From the NCBI GenBank assembly GCA_944368925.1, contig CALVXG010000004.1:62001-126000 (forward strand): a stretch of DNA of 64,000 bases. The letters are read 5' to 3'. This document shows, piece by piece, positions 7,376 to 16,560 of this stretch. This DNA comes from an uncultured Clostridia bacterium. Its GTDB lineage: Bacteria; Bacillota; Clostridia; Christensenellales; Borkfalkiaceae. The notes beneath the pieces are model-generated. The model was not told where the DNA came from. It was given only the letters and a program-made list of their open reading frames with translations, and ran no database searches. The translations under genes and the position numbers were made by a program. Position 1 is the stretch's first letter. Every line of letters begins with the position of its first letter.

Positions 7376-8860
7376 ATGAAGAAGGGTTTCGATAACGATC
7401 TGTATATCCGTTTGCAGAGCGAGAAGATTTTGGAGAGGATCAAAAAGTTTGACAACAAATTGTATCTGGAATTCGGCGGGAAGTTGTTTGACGATATGCA
7501 TGCCTGCCGCGTATTGCCGGGGTTTGAGTCGGACGCGAAGTGTAGGATCCTGATGAAACTCAAAGACGAGTCGGAGATTATTTTTGTGATCAGCGCGGCG
7601 GATCTGGAGCGAAACAAAATTCGGGCAGATTTCGGAATTCCGTACGGGACGGACGTACTGCGTCTGATCGACAAGATGCGCGGGCTGGGGCTGAACATGA
7701 ACAGCGTGGTGGTGACGCAGTATTTGGGTCAGCCTGCCGCGGACAAATTTATCAACAAGCTGAAAAATCACGGTTTGAAGACGTACATACACCGCAAGAC
7801 GAAGGGATATCCGACGGAAGTGGACGTGATCGTATCGGACGAGGGGTACGGAGCGAACCCGTACATTGAGACGACGAAGCCGCTGGTGGTGGTCACGGCG
7901 CCGGGGCCGGGGAGCGGAAAGCTGGCGACCTGTCTTTCGCAGCTGTATCACGAATACAAGCGCGGCGTGCGGGCGGGGTACGCGAAGTTTGAAACGTTCC
8001 CGATCTGGAACTTGCCTTTGCGGCACCCCGTGAACGTGGCGTACGAAGCGGCGACGGCGGACCTTGGGGACATCAACATGATCGACCCGTACCATTTGGA
8101 AGCGTACGGTGTTACCACGGTCAATTATAACCGCGATATCGAGTGTTTCCCGATCGTAAAGAGTATTCTGACCAAGATCACGGGCGACGAAAACACGTAC
8201 AAATCTCCGACGGACATGGGCGTGAACATGGCGGGATTCGGGATCGTGGACGACGAAGCGTGCCGTGAAGCGGCGCGGCAGGAGATCATCCGCCGCTATT
8301 ACAAGGCGGAATGTGATTATAAAATGGGAAACGGCGGCGCGGAAGCGGTGGAGCGCATCCGTATTCTGATGAACGAAAACAAGATCGAGTCTTCCGAGCG
8401 GAAAGTGACGCGCTGTGCGCTGGAGCGCGCGGAGGCGAGCGGCTGCGCGGCGGTTGCGATTGAATTGCAGGACGGCAGGGTTATCACGGGGAAATCGGGC
8501 AAGCAGATGACGGCATGTTCGAGCGCGGTGCTCAACGCCGTGAAGGCGCTCTCCAACATAGCGGACGAAATGCTGCTCTTGTCGCCCGTCGTGCTCGCGC
8601 CGATCATACGGCTGAAAAAGGAAGTACTGCGCGAAGACAAAGTGAAGCTGTCTTTGGGCGACGTGCTTACGGCGCTTTCGATCTGTGCGGCGACCAACCC
8701 CGTCGCGGAAAAAGCGATGGATATGCTCGTGCAGCTGCGCGGCTGCGATGCGCACGCTTCCTGTATTCTGCCCGAAAGCGACATTTCCGTCGTGCGCAAG
8801 CTGGGTATCAATCTGACCTGCGAACCGGAATTCGGCAGCAAAGACCTGTACGGATTCTGA
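7376..8860 (+). CDS. DUF1846 domain-containing protein
   Basis: 494 residues, the normal length of the DUF1846 family, which the protein fits along its whole length (N-terminal KKGFDNDLYIRLQSEKI and the VTAPGPGSGKLATCLSQLYHE segment near residue 180). The latter resembles a phosphate-binding loop (GPGSGK), so nucleotide binding is possible. No signal peptide or membrane segment is visible, so it is cytoplasmic. The family is widespread in Firmicutes and its reaction is not established to my knowledge. GAGGT lies 7 nt before the ATG. It has its own promoter and is followed 79 nt later by a CvpA-like gene on the same strand. Confidence 0.85.
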   Translation: MKKGFDNDLYIRLQSEKILERIKKFDNKLYLEFGGKLFDDMHACRVLPGFESDAKCRILMKLKDESEIIFVISAADLERNKIRADFGIPYGTDVLRLIDKMRGLGLNMNSVVVTQYLGQPAADKFINKLKNHGLKTYIHRKTKGYPTEVDVIVSDEGYGANPYIETTKPLVVVTAPGPGSGKLATCLSQLYHEYKRGVRAGYAKFETFPIWNLPLRHPVNVAYEAATADLGDINMIDPYHLEAYGVTTVNYNRDIECFPIVKSILTKITGDENTYKSPTDMGVNMAGFGIVDDEACREAARQEIIRRYYKAECDYKMGNGGAEAVERIRILMNENKIESSERKVTRCALERAEASGCAAVAIELQDGRVITGKSGKQMTACSSAVLNAVKALSNIADEMLLLSPVVLAPIIRLKKEVLREDKVKLSLGDVLTALSICAATNPVAEKAMDMLVQLRGCDAHASCILPESDISVVRKLGINLTCEPEFGSKDLYGF

Positions 8861-8939
8861 GATTCGTTTAAAAACTGTACAGACAGGCAATACATTTTGT
8901 ATTGTTTCGCCGCGCCGTGCGCGGAATTTGGAGGAAAAA

Positions 8940-9527
8940 ATGCAGACTTTGGACGTTATTACCGTTATTGCGGCGATCGTGCTGGCTTTGCTCGGTTTGC
9001 TGCTCGGTTTCGGCAAAACGCTCAGATTTTTTACGAAAGGTATTTTCGGCGTCGTTCTGTCCGTCTTTGTATGCGCGACGTTCGGCGGCATGATCGCGGG
9101 GATCCCCGCCGTTGCGGAATGGATCGGCCTTTTAAATACGAAACTCGGGGAAAGCTGGAGCTTTTTGGAAACCATACACCTTGCGACCGTGATCTATTAC
9201 GTGGTGCTCTTCTTTGCCGTACAGATCGTGCGCATCATCATCGTAAAGTGCGTGGCGGGTGTGTTCGAAGCGGACATATTGCCCATGCGCATCGTCAATA
9301 AATTGTTGGGCATGGCCCTCATGGTGGCGGCGGTGCTCCTTCTCACCCTTTTGGTGCTCGCGGTGTTCCGCATCGTGGAAGATACGGCGTTCGTGCAGAA
9401 TATTCTGGCGAAAATAAACGGAACCTTTCTCGGCACGCTGTACGAAAATAACCCCGTAAAATTTGTGGTGGATACGGGAACTGCGGAAGAGGCGGCCCGA
9501 TTCTTGTCTCGTTCCCTGTTGTTTTGA
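8940..9527 (+). CDS. CvpA-family membrane protein
   Basis: 195 residues starting at MQTLDVITVIAAIV; GGAGG sits just before this ATG, whereas the frame's earlier TTG lies within the ribosome-binding region. Four hydrophobic segments (about 4-24, 29-55, 75-100 and 115-145) and the GLLLGFGKTLRFFTKG motif fit the CvpA (colicin V production) family. These are inner-membrane proteins of unclear biochemical function, linked in other bacteria to envelope stress and cell-surface phenotypes. The C-terminal 45 residues are polar. It is probably cotranscribed with the DUF1846 gene and stops just before a bidirectional terminator. Confidence 0.75.
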   Translation: MQTLDVITVIAAIVLALLGLLLGFGKTLRFFTKGIFGVVLSVFVCATFGGMIAGIPAVAEWIGLLNTKLGESWSFLETIHLATVIYYVVLFFAVQIVRIIIVKCVAGVFEADILPMRIVNKLLGMALMVAAVLLLTLLVLAVFRIVEDTAFVQNILAKINGTFLGTLYENNPVKFVVDTGTAEEAARFLSRSLLF

Positions 9528-9545
9528 TAAAAACGATCGATGTTT

Positions 9546-9592
9546 AAAAAGAGGCGTCTGTCCGCACTGAATGCGGACAGACGCCTCTTTTT
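9546..9592. terminator. Bidirectional terminator between converging operons
   Basis: A near-perfect 20-bp stem (arms 9546-9565 and 9572-9592) starts with five A and ends with five T, so it works on both strands. It closes the cvpA-like transcript and the polyamine operon, whose last stop codon overlaps its edge. Confidence 0.9.
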
Positions 9593-10700
9593 ACAGCCTG
9601 CTTTTGAAATCTTTGTAGGAAAAAGAGCGGATCTTTTCGATGCTGCCGTCCGATTTTTGCAGACAGATCGAGGGCAGGGGCATTCCGTTGAACGTGTTGG
9701 TCTTGACCATCGTATAGAGTGCCATGTCTTCGAAGATCAGCTCGTCGCCCTCTTTCAAGGGCGCGCCGAAAGAGTAATCGCCGATGATATCGCCCGCAAG
9801 GCAGGTGGGGCCGCCCAGGCGGTACGTATAGGGCTTTTCGCCCGCTTTTCCGCTCCCTTGCAGGGGCGGGCGGTAGGGCATTTCGATCACGTCGGGCATA
9901 TGGCAGGCGGCGGACGTATCCAAAATCGCGATGTCCATGCCGTTTTTCATTGTGTCCAGCACGCGCGTGTGCAGCGTGCCCGCGTTGAGCACCGCCGCTT
10001 CTCCCGGTTCGAGATAGACGTGCACGCCGTACTCTTTTTTCAATTCCGTCACGATGCGGATCAGCCTTTCGACGTCGTAATCGGCGCGCGTGATATGGTG
10101 GCCGCCGCCCAGGTTCAGCCACTTCATCTTGTACAGATATTTTCCGAATTTGTCGCAAAAAGCGCGTACCGTTGTTTCCAAATCGTCGCTGTTTTGTTCG
10201 CAGAGGGTGTGAAAATGCAACCCGTCCAGCAGGGGAAGCACGCTCTCGTCAAAGTTTGCAAGCGTCGTTCCGAGGCGCGACGCGGGCGCGCAGGGGTCGT
10301 AGATCGCATGGCCTTCCTGCGTGGAGCATTCGGGGTTGATGCGAAGCCCGACGCAAGTCCCCGCCGCTTTGCAAAGCGGCGCAAACTTTTTTACCTGCGC
10401 GGGCGTGTTGAAGACGATATGATCGCAGATCTTTATCAGCTTTCGGATATCTTCCCTGCGGTACGCGGGGGAATAGACGTGCACTTCGCCGCCGAATTTC
10501 TCTTTGGCGAGCCTCGCTTCGTACAGTCCGCTCGCCGTGCTGCCCGCAAGGTATTGCGAAAATAAGGGGTAGGTCTGGTAGATCGAATACGCCTTCTGCG
10601 CGAGCAAAATCTTGCAGCCCGCGCGCTGCGAGACTTCTTTGAGCAGGGATAGATTTTCGATGAGTTTTTTCTCATCGATCAGAAAATACGGCGTTTTCAT
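9591..10700 (-). CDS. nspC: Carboxynorspermidine/carboxyspermidine decarboxylase
   Basis: 369 residues from the ATG at 10700 (MKTPYFLIDEKKL). It is a fold-III, alanine-racemase-like PLP decarboxylase: LAQKAYS near residue 36 carries the Schiff-base lysine; GLHFHTLCEQN, NLGGGHHIT, LEPGEA and the C-terminal GPTCLAGDIIGDY segments are family signatures. It removes CO2 from carboxyspermidine (or carboxynorspermidine) to give the polyamine. The start overlaps the TGA of the partner dehydrogenase by one base (TGATG), strong evidence of coupled translation. This is the last gene of the polyamine operon. Substrate preference among the carboxy-polyamines cannot be read from the sequence. Confidence 0.92.
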   Translation of the reverse strand: MKTPYFLIDEKKLIENLSLLKEVSQRAGCKILLAQKAYSIYQTYPLFSQYLAGSTASGLYEARLAKEKFGGEVHVYSPAYRREDIRKLIKICDHIVFNTPAQVKKFAPLCKAAGTCVGLRINPECSTQEGHAIYDPCAPASRLGTTLANFDESVLPLLDGLHFHTLCEQNSDDLETTVRAFCDKFGKYLYKMKWLNLGGGHHITRADYDVERLIRIVTELKKEYGVHVYLEPGEAAVLNAGTLHTRVLDTMKNGMDIAILDTSAACHMPDVIEMPYRPPLQGSGKAGEKPYTYRLGGPTCLAGDIIGDYSFGAPLKEGDELIFEDMALYTMVKTNTFNGMPLPSICLQKSDGSIEKIRSFSYKDFKSRL

Positions 10701-11902
10701 CAGTCGACGAGCACAGGGTTGAAGTCTTCTTTCCAGGGAAGTCCCCATTTATTGAGCGCGTCCATGAACGGATCGGGATCGAACTCTTCGATGTTGTACA
10801 CGCCGGGTTTCGTCCAGGTGCCGTTCATGACAAGCATGGCTCCGATCATCGCGGGAACGCCCGTGGTGTAAGAGATCGCCTGCGACCCCACTTCCTTGTA
10901 GCATTCCTGGTGATCGCAGATATTGTACAGGTAATAGGTCTTGTCCTTGCCGTCCTTCTTGCCGCGGAAGATGCAGCCGATGTTCGTCTTGCCCTTCGTG
11001 CGCGGCCCTAAAGAAGCGGGGTCGGGCAGAACCGCTTTCAGAAATTGCAGGGGGACGATCTCTTTTCCCTCGTAGAGAATGGGTTTGATGGAGGTCATGC
11101 CCACGTCTTCGAGACATTTCAGATGCGTGAGATAGCTCTGCCCGAAGGTCATGAAAAAGCGGATGCGCTTGATCCCGGGGATATTGAGCGCAAGGCTTTC
11201 GAGCTCTTCGTGGTGCAGAAGGTACATATCTTTTTTGCCGACGCCGTCGAAGTTGTATTCGCGTTTGATCTCCATGGGTTTGGTTTCCACCCAATGCCCG
11301 TCTTCCCAGTAGGAACCGTTGGCGGAAACTTCGCGGATGTTGATTTCGGGATTGAAGTTGGTCGCGAACGGATACCCGTGATCACCGCCGTTGCAGTCGA
11401 GAATGTCGATATAATTGATCTCGTCAAAGTGATGTTTGAGCGCGTACGCCGAAAACACGCCCGTCACTCCCGGGTCGAACCCGCTCCCCAACAGCGCGCA
11501 GATGCCCGCTTCCTTGAATTTTTCGCGGTACGCCCACTGCCATTTGTATTCGAATTTCGCGGTGTCTTCGGGTTCGTAGTTCGCCGTGTCCACGTAGTGT
11601 ACCTTTGTTTTCAGGCACGCGTCCATGATCTTGAGATCCTGGTAGGGCAGGGCGAGGTTCAGCACCACGTCGGGACGGAATTTTTCGATGAGAGCCACCA
11701 GCTCGTCCACGTTGTCCGCATTGACCTGCGCGGTCTGAATCTTGGTTTTGGTCGTGCCTTGCAGTTTTTCTTTGAGCGCGTCGCATTTGGATTTCGTGCG
11801 GCTCGCGATCATGATCTCGTCAAACGCCGCGCTGTTCTGGCAGCATTTGTGTATGGCGACGGACGCAACGCCGCCGCAGCCGATAATAAGTGCTTTTCCC
11901 AT
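10700..11902 (-). CDS. Carboxynorspermidine/carboxyspermidine dehydrogenase (saccharopine dehydrogenase family)
   Basis: 400 residues. The Rossmann motif IIGCGGVASV (5-14) opens the protein, and the saccharopine-dehydrogenase-like C-terminal domain continues through LGSGFDPGVTGVFSAYA and SYTTGVPAMIGA. The enzyme condenses aspartate beta-semialdehyde with a diamine (putrescine or diaminopropane) and reduces the product with NADPH to carboxyspermidine or carboxynorspermidine, the step before nspC. GAGG precedes the ATG by 8 nt. A 113-nt gap separates it from the agmatinase-like gene. An attractive alternative substrate is agmatine, giving carboxyaminopropylagmatine, because arginine decarboxylase and a ureohydrolase lie in the same operon. 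Confidence 0.9.
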   Translation of the reverse strand: MGKALIIGCGGVASVAIHKCCQNSAAFDEIMIASRTKSKCDALKEKLQGTTKTKIQTAQVNADNVDELVALIEKFRPDVVLNLALPYQDLKIMDACLKTKVHYVDTANYEPEDTAKFEYKWQWAYREKFKEAGICALLGSGFDPGVTGVFSAYALKHHFDEINYIDILDCNGGDHGYPFATNFNPEINIREVSANGSYWEDGHWVETKPMEIKREYNFDGVGKKDMYLLHHEELESLALNIPGIKRIRFFMTFGQSYLTHLKCLEDVGMTSIKPILYEGKEIVPLQFLKAVLPDPASLGPRTKGKTNIGCIFRGKKDGKDKTYYLYNICDHQECYKEVGSQAISYTTGVPAMIGAMLVMNGTWTKPGVYNIEEFDPDPFMDALNKWGLPWKEDFNPVLVD

Positions 11903-12015
11903 GATAATACCTCTTATTAAAAATCAGTTTTGCGCCCAAACGGCGCGAAAAATCAAAGAATTTGGTGCCCCCGCAAAGCAATGCGAAGGGCTTTTTTCGG
12001 CCCGCAAAAGATCGG

Positions 12016-12894
12016 TTACAAGGCGGAATTTTTTTCGCCGTACACCGAGAGAGCGATAAGCATTTCGCGCACGATCTTGCAGGCGACGGCGGTCGAAGCG
12101 CCGCTCTGGTCGTAATGCGGGGAGAGTTCGTTGACGTCCGCCGCCACGACGCGAAGGGAAGAGCAGGCCGAAGTCAGGGCGCGGCGGAGCGCGTCAAAGG
12201 TCACGCCGCCCGGTTCGGGGGTTCCCGTCCCCGGGAATACGGAAGGATCCAGAACGTCCAGATCGACCGTCAGATACACGGGCTTTCCGCGAAGGGCGGT
12301 GAGGGTATCTTCCAGGCCGTCCAAATCGAATTTGTGCGTAAAGACGTGTTCTTTGCCCCAGACAAATTCCGATTTGTCTCCCGAACGGATCCCGTACTGA
12401 AAGATTTTGCCGTCGCCGACGAGCTCGTGGCAGCGCCGCAGCACGCAGGCGTGGGACAGGCGCGCGCCGAGATAATCGTTGCGAAGGTCTGCGTGCGCGT
12501 CGAAGTGAAGAATGTGCAGGTCGGGGTATTTTTTGACCGCCGCACGCACGCTTCCGAGCGTCACGAGGTGTTCGCCGCCGATCAGAAAGGGGAGCTTCCC
12601 GTCCGATAAAATCGTCTTTGCGCGCTTTTCGATGTCCGCAAGGGCGATCTTCGCGTCGCCGAAACAAAGTTCGGGATCGCCGCTGTCAAAGACGGAAAAT
12701 TCCGAAAGCTCTCTGTCCTGGTATGGGGAATACAGTTCCAGACCGTACGATTCGCGGCGGATCGCCGCGCTCGCAAACCTCGTTCCGGGACGGAACGAGG
12801 TGGTGGAATCGAAGGGTGCGCCGAATAAGACGATTTTCGCGTCTTTGTAATCGGCGTCGCAGCCCATGAAAGTTTCAACGTTCTTTTTCAACAT
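12016..12894 (-). CDS. speB: Agmatinase-family ureohydrolase
   Basis: 292 residues from the ATG at 12894; a TTG two codons earlier is the alternative, and GAGGAG lies 10 nt upstream of the ATG. All binuclear manganese ligands of the arginase/agmatinase family are present: GGEH (H109), DAHAD (D132, H134, D136) and DLDVLDPS (D211, D213). It should hydrolyse agmatine to putrescine and urea in the cytoplasm. The start lies inside the 3' end of speE (20-nt overlap). Because the ureohydrolase family also includes aminopropylagmatine hydrolases, and both aminopropyl routes are encoded here, the true substrate could be an aminopropylated agmatine. Confidence 0.88.
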   Translation of the reverse strand: MLKKNVETFMGCDADYKDAKIVLFGAPFDSTTSFRPGTRFASAAIRRESYGLELYSPYQDRELSEFSVFDSGDPELCFGDAKIALADIEKRAKTILSDGKLPFLIGGEHLVTLGSVRAAVKKYPDLHILHFDAHADLRNDYLGARLSHACVLRRCHELVGDGKIFQYGIRSGDKSEFVWGKEHVFTHKFDLDGLEDTLTALRGKPVYLTVDLDVLDPSVFPGTGTPEPGGVTFDALRRALTSACSSLRVVAADVNELSPHYDQSGASTAVACKIVREMLIALSVYGEKNSAL

Positions 12895-13735
12895 CTTCAA
12901 GCATCTCCTCGACGTACGCGGGCAGGTAAAACGCGCCGCGGTGCAACGTCGTCGTATAATATTTGCATTTCAGACCCCGTGCGTTCCAGCGCGCCTCGTC
13001 CAGATCGCGCAGGGGGTGATACTTCTTCGTGGAAAACCCGAACAGCCAATGCCCCGACGGATAGGTCGGAATGTGCGCCTGGTAAATGCGCGAAAAGGGG
13101 AACGATTCGATGATCCGCTTGTGCGCGCGCTGCATGGCGAGCGCGTCCTGTTCGTAAAAGGGGCTTTCGTGCTGGTTGACCATGATCCCGTCCTCATGCA
13201 GGGCTTTAAAGCAGCTCCCGTAAAATTCGCGGGAAAAAAGTCCCTCGCCCGGGCCGAACGGATCGGTGGAGTCTACGATGATCAGATCGTATTCGTCCTT
13301 TTTGCGGCGGATAAATTTGAGTCCGTCCTGTATGTATATGTTCACGCGCGGGTCGCCCATCTTGCAGGAAGTAAAGGGCAGGTATTCCTTGCTCGCTTCG
13401 ATGACTTCCTCGTCGATCTCCACAAGATCGATGCGCCCGATCTCGGGATAGCGCGTCAGCTCGCGGATCACGCCGCCGTCGCCCGCGCCGATGACCAGCA
13501 CGTCTTTCACGTGCGGATGCACCGCCATCGGCACGTGCGTGATCATTTCATGGTAGATAAATTCGTCTTTCTCGGTGAGCATGAGATATCCGTCCAGCAC
13601 CAGAATGCGCCCGAACGCGGGCGTATCGAAAATATCGATGCGCTGGTAATCGCTCGTCGCGCTGTATACCTGCTTGTCCACGCGGATGCTCAGCTTTACG
13701 TCGTTGGTGTGTTTTTCGGAAAACCAAAAATCCAT
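12875..13735 (-). CDS. speE: Spermidine synthase (polyamine aminopropyltransferase)
   Basis: 286 residues from the ATG at 13735, with AAGGAG 9 nt upstream; the frame's earlier start at 13765 has no such site. The short N-terminal beta domain is followed by the aminopropyltransferase Rossmann domain: VIGAGDGGVIRE (81-92) binds decarboxylated SAM, and DSTDPFGPGEGL contains the catalytic aspartates. It moves the aminopropyl group from decarboxylated SAM to putrescine, yielding spermidine and methylthioadenosine. It is flanked by speA upstream and the agmatinase-like gene downstream. Family members can also accept cadaverine or agmatine. Confidence 0.93.
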   Translation of the reverse strand: MDFWFSEKHTNDVKLSIRVDKQVYSATSDYQRIDIFDTPAFGRILVLDGYLMLTEKDEFIYHEMITHVPMAVHPHVKDVLVIGAGDGGVIRELTRYPEIGRIDLVEIDEEVIEASKEYLPFTSCKMGDPRVNIYIQDGLKFIRRKKDEYDLIIVDSTDPFGPGEGLFSREFYGSCFKALHEDGIMVNQHESPFYEQDALAMQRAHKRIIESFPFSRIYQAHIPTYPSGHWLFGFSTKKYHPLRDLDEARWNARGLKCKYYTTTLHRGAFYLPAYVEEMLEDVEKER

Positions 13736-13801
13736 TTTGAGTGGCTCCTTGTAAGGTCTGTTCAAAAAAGAACGGTACGTATCTGCATTTTTATTGCGAA
13801 A

Positions 13802-15253
13802 TCATTCGATCAGCACGTTCAGCCGTTCGATTTTCGCGTTTTCGGGGCCTGTCAGCTGGCAGCCCTTTTCCTTTGCGTAGCGTATGTATTCGAGAATTTT
13901 TTCCGTCACGCGTTCGCCCGGCGCCAAAATGGGAATGCCGGGGGGATAGCACATGACAAATTCGCTGCACACCCGACCCGCGGTTTCCTCGATGGGCAGC
14001 GATTCTTTGGGCGCATAGAACGCAAACTGCGGCGTCACCGCAACGTCGGGGGCGATGTATTCGTTTTCCATCATGCCCGTGCGGTCTTTGGAATACAGCC
14101 TTCCGATCTCGCTGAGCGCGGAAACCAGCCGCTCCACGTCGCGGCGCCTGTCGCCGATCGAAAGGTAGGCGAGAATGTTTCCCAAATCCCCGAATTCGAT
14201 CTGAATATCGTATTCGTCGCGCAAAATGTCGTACACTTCGATGCCCGCAAGCCCTAAATCGAGCGTATGCACGGAAAGTTTGGTCTGGTCAAAATCGAAT
14301 ACGCTGTCCCCGTTTATAAGCTCTTTGGAAAAGGCGTACCACCCGCCCAAATCGTTGATCTCCTCGCGCGCATAGTCGGCAAGGTCGCATACGCCGTCAA
14401 ACGCCTGCTTCCCGCGCAGGGCAAGGTTTCGGCGCGAAATGTCCAGACTGGATAAGAGAAGATAACTCGCGCTCGTCGTCTGCGTGAGGTTGATGATCTG
14501 CCGCACATGGTCGGCGTTGACCCGCGGCCCCGCCAGAAGCAGGGAACTCTGCGTCAGGCTCCCGCCCGATTTGTGCATGGAGACCGCCGCCATGTCCGCG
14601 CCCGCCGCCATGGCGGAAACGGGAAGATTTTCCCCGAAATAAAAGTGCGTTCCGTGCGCTTCGTCCGCAAGCACGAGCATGTTGTGCCTGTGCGCCAGCT
14701 CCACGATCGAACGAAGATCCGAACAGATCCCGTAATAAGTGGGATTGTTGACGAGAATGGCTTTCGCGTCGGGGTTGCTCTCGATGGTGCTTTTCAGCTG
14801 CGCAAGGCTCATGCCGAGCGGAATGCCCAGCCTTGTGTCGCATTCGGGGTTTACGTACACGGGGATCGCCCCGCAAAGCACAAGCGCCCCCATCACGCTG
14901 CGGTGTACGTTGCGCGGCAGAATGATCTTTTGCCCCGCCTGCACCACGGACATGACCATGCTCTGCACCGCAGACGTCGTGCCCCCGACCATCAAAAAGG
15001 CGTTTGCCGCACCGAACGCGTCGGCGGCAAGTTTTTCCGCGTCGCGTATCACGGATACCGGATGACACAGATTGTCCAAAGGCTTCATGGAATTTACGTC
15101 CATGCTCACGCACTTTTCCCCCAACAGGCGCGCAAGTTCGGGGTTGCCTCTGCCGCGCTTGTGCCCCGGTACGTCAAAGGGTACGACCCGCATTTTTCCG
15201 AATCGGTCGAGCGCTTCGTAAATGGGCGCCCTCTGTTGTGCTTCAAGATCCAT
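13802..15253 (-). CDS. speA: Biosynthetic-type arginine decarboxylase, aspartate-aminotransferase fold
   Basis: 483 residues from the ATG at 15253 (AAGGAG 6 nt upstream). It belongs to the fold-I Orn/Lys/Arg decarboxylase family of the short Gram-positive type: FDVPGHKRG (26-34), LADEAHGTHF with the PLP-binding D197, and SMHKSGGS with the PLP lysine K228. It lacks the N-terminal wing domain of the E. coli inducible enzymes. In Bacillus the equivalent enzyme decarboxylates arginine to agmatine. With a ureohydrolase and spermidine synthase downstream, arginine is the best substrate guess; lysine or ornithine cannot be excluded from motifs alone. Confidence 0.88.
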   Translation of the reverse strand: MDLEAQQRAPIYEALDRFGKMRVVPFDVPGHKRGRGNPELARLLGEKCVSMDVNSMKPLDNLCHPVSVIRDAEKLAADAFGAANAFLMVGGTTSAVQSMVMSVVQAGQKIILPRNVHRSVMGALVLCGAIPVYVNPECDTRLGIPLGMSLAQLKSTIESNPDAKAILVNNPTYYGICSDLRSIVELAHRHNMLVLADEAHGTHFYFGENLPVSAMAAGADMAAVSMHKSGGSLTQSSLLLAGPRVNADHVRQIINLTQTTSASYLLLSSLDISRRNLALRGKQAFDGVCDLADYAREEINDLGGWYAFSKELINGDSVFDFDQTKLSVHTLDLGLAGIEVYDILRDEYDIQIEFGDLGNILAYLSIGDRRRDVERLVSALSEIGRLYSKDRTGMMENEYIAPDVAVTPQFAFYAPKESLPIEETAGRVCSEFVMCYPPGIPILAPGERVTEKILEYIRYAKEKGCQLTGPENAKIERLNVLIE

Positions 15254-15462
15254 CGCAGTCTCCTTCTTTCTTATACGTTTCCGCATCGGAAACGTGCGCC
15301 GCATGCGGCCGCAATCTGCGCGCGGGAAATGCTTTGCCCGCGCACTCGTATTTTAAGTTTCTCAATGATTTTGTTCCCCGCAAGGGGAAGAGCGGAACGC
15401 TTTTCCCGCAAAATTCCGCGGGCGCGGTTTTTGCAAAGACAGGCTTTGCGGGAGTTTGCCGC
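15254..15462 (-). other. Structured spacer between speD and speA
   Basis: 209 nt on the transcribed strand with several short hairpins, including CGTTTCCG/CGGAAACG (15271-15291) just ahead of the speA ribosome-binding site and a GCGCGGG/CCCGCGC pair (about 15319-15343). No T-tract follows them, so they may protect or tune the mRNA rather than terminate it. No gene is visible. Confidence 0.4.
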
Positions 15463-16221
15463 TCAATAAATGTTTCTCCCGTTGAAGATTTCGATCATTT
15501 CCTTTCGCAGGCTGTCGAGAATCTCCTGCTTTCTTGCGGGGGGAAGCTCTTCGGCATTCTGGTTGAACAGATAATTTTTCAGATCGATCTCCCGCAGCAG
15601 CATTTTGGTGTGGAAGATATTGGCGGAATAGACGTTCACGTCGATGGCGTCGTATTTTTGCAGGGTGGGTTGGGAAATAAAATTCTGAATGGAATTGATT
15701 TTCAGATCGTTGAAAATTTTCCGTCCGTCCATGCTGCGCGTAAAGCCGCGGACGCGGTAGTCCATGGTGATGATGTCCGAATCGAACGACCCGATCAGAT
15801 AGTCGAGCGTGGAAAGAGGGGTGATCGTGCCGCAGGTCGCCACGTCGATATCCACGCGGAAAGTCGCCAGCGACGTTTCGGGGTGGTATTCGGGATAGGT
15901 ATGGACGGTCACGTGGCTCTTGTCTAGATGCGCCACCTGCGTTTTTCCCTCGACGGGGATCATGGCAAGATCGGAGATGAGAAGCGTCACCGACGCCCCC
16001 TGCGGTTCGTAATCTTGGCCCGAAATGTTTAAAACCTTCGCCCCGATCATGGAAGTAAGGTTGGTCAATATCTCCGTTAAGCGCTTGGAATTGTATTGAT
16101 GGTCGATGTACGATATGTATTCTTTCTTTTCCTGCGGGGTCTTCGCATAGCAGATATCGTAAATATTGAAGCTGAGCGACTTCGTAAGATTGTTGAATCC
16201 GTACAATTTTAGCTTTCTCAT
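15463..16221 (-). CDS. speD: S-adenosylmethionine decarboxylase proenzyme, E. coli type
   Basis: 252 residues from [10 protein letters not shown] at 16221. [16 protein letters not shown] holds the self-cleavage site before S102, which becomes the pyruvoyl cofactor. The downstream [16 protein letters not shown] and [14 protein letters not shown] segments match the long E. coli-type enzyme rather than the short Bacillus form. It makes decarboxylated SAM, the aminopropyl donor for SpeE. No strong Shine-Dalgarno site precedes the ATG. It heads the operon, behind a leader of about 330 nt that contains two intrinsic terminators, so its expression is probably controlled by attenuation. Confidence 0.93.
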   Translation of the reverse strand: MRKLKLYGFNNLTKSLSFNIYDICYAKTPQEKKEYISYIDHQYNSKRLTEILTNLTSMIGAKVLNISGQDYEPQGASVTLLISDLAMIPVEGKTQVAHLDKSHVTVHTYPEYHPETSLATFRVDIDVATCGTITPLSTLDYLIGSFDSDIITMDYRVRGFTRSMDGRKIFNDLKINSIQNFISQPTLQKYDAIDVNVYSANIFHTKMLLREIDLKNYLFNQNAEELPPARKQEILDSLRKEMIEIFNGRNIY

Positions 16222-16247
16222 GGCAGTACCGTCCGTAAAAATGACAT

Positions 16248-16277
16248 AAAAAAAGGATAAAGCAAACCGCTTTATCC
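16248..16277 (-). terminator. Terminator 2 in the speD leader
   Basis: On the minus strand, GGATAAAGC pairs with GCTTTATCC (9 bp, 5-nt loop) and is followed by seven T (16254-16248). It stands only 27 nt upstream of the speD start codon, so it must be regulated or leaky. Confidence 0.8.
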
Positions 16278-16316
16278 TGTAAATGTCGTAATACACCCGT
16301 TCTTCTCAGGACATAC

Positions 16317-16350
16317 AAAAAAGCGTCCCATAGCAAATACGTATGCGCTT
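16317..16350 (-). terminator. Terminator 1 in the speD leader
   Basis: On the minus strand, AAGCG plus CATA pairs with TATG plus CGCTT around a small bulge, followed by six T (16322-16317). It is weaker than the second hairpin; together they form a tandem attenuator. Confidence 0.6.
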
Positions 16351-16560
16351 ATTGACCGTTTCACAAGTTTTGTGCGGATCGCACCGGTTATAAAGTAACC
16401 AACTTATAAAATTTGAGCTTTTAACTCAATCAATAAGGCGGTAAAACCGCCGATCGGCATTCGACCCGGCTGTCCGTATGGCCTCAACCCGTTGGGGTGG
16501 TCGGTATTTGCATGTGACTTCTCTCCGGTATCCCTTCAACAAAAATCCATTGCATTTTGA

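Larger units (their letters stand above)
16222..16553 (-). promoter_or_regulatory. Long structured leader RNA of the polyamine operon
   Basis: From the predicted start near 16553 to the speD start codon there are about 330 untranslated nt. The 5' half is GC-rich with pairing segments such as GGCGG/CCGCC and GTGCG/CGCAC; the 3' half holds the two terminators. I could not match it to SAM, guanidine, T-box or other classes I know. A polyamine- or SAM-responsive attenuator is the natural hypothesis. Confidence 0.55.

Noticed and set aside
16440-16480. A tRNA-like T-loop (GGGTCGAATGCC on the minus strand) in the speD leader
   Set aside because: No acceptor stem, D-arm or anticodon arm can be drawn around it; it is better explained as part of a structured mRNA leader.
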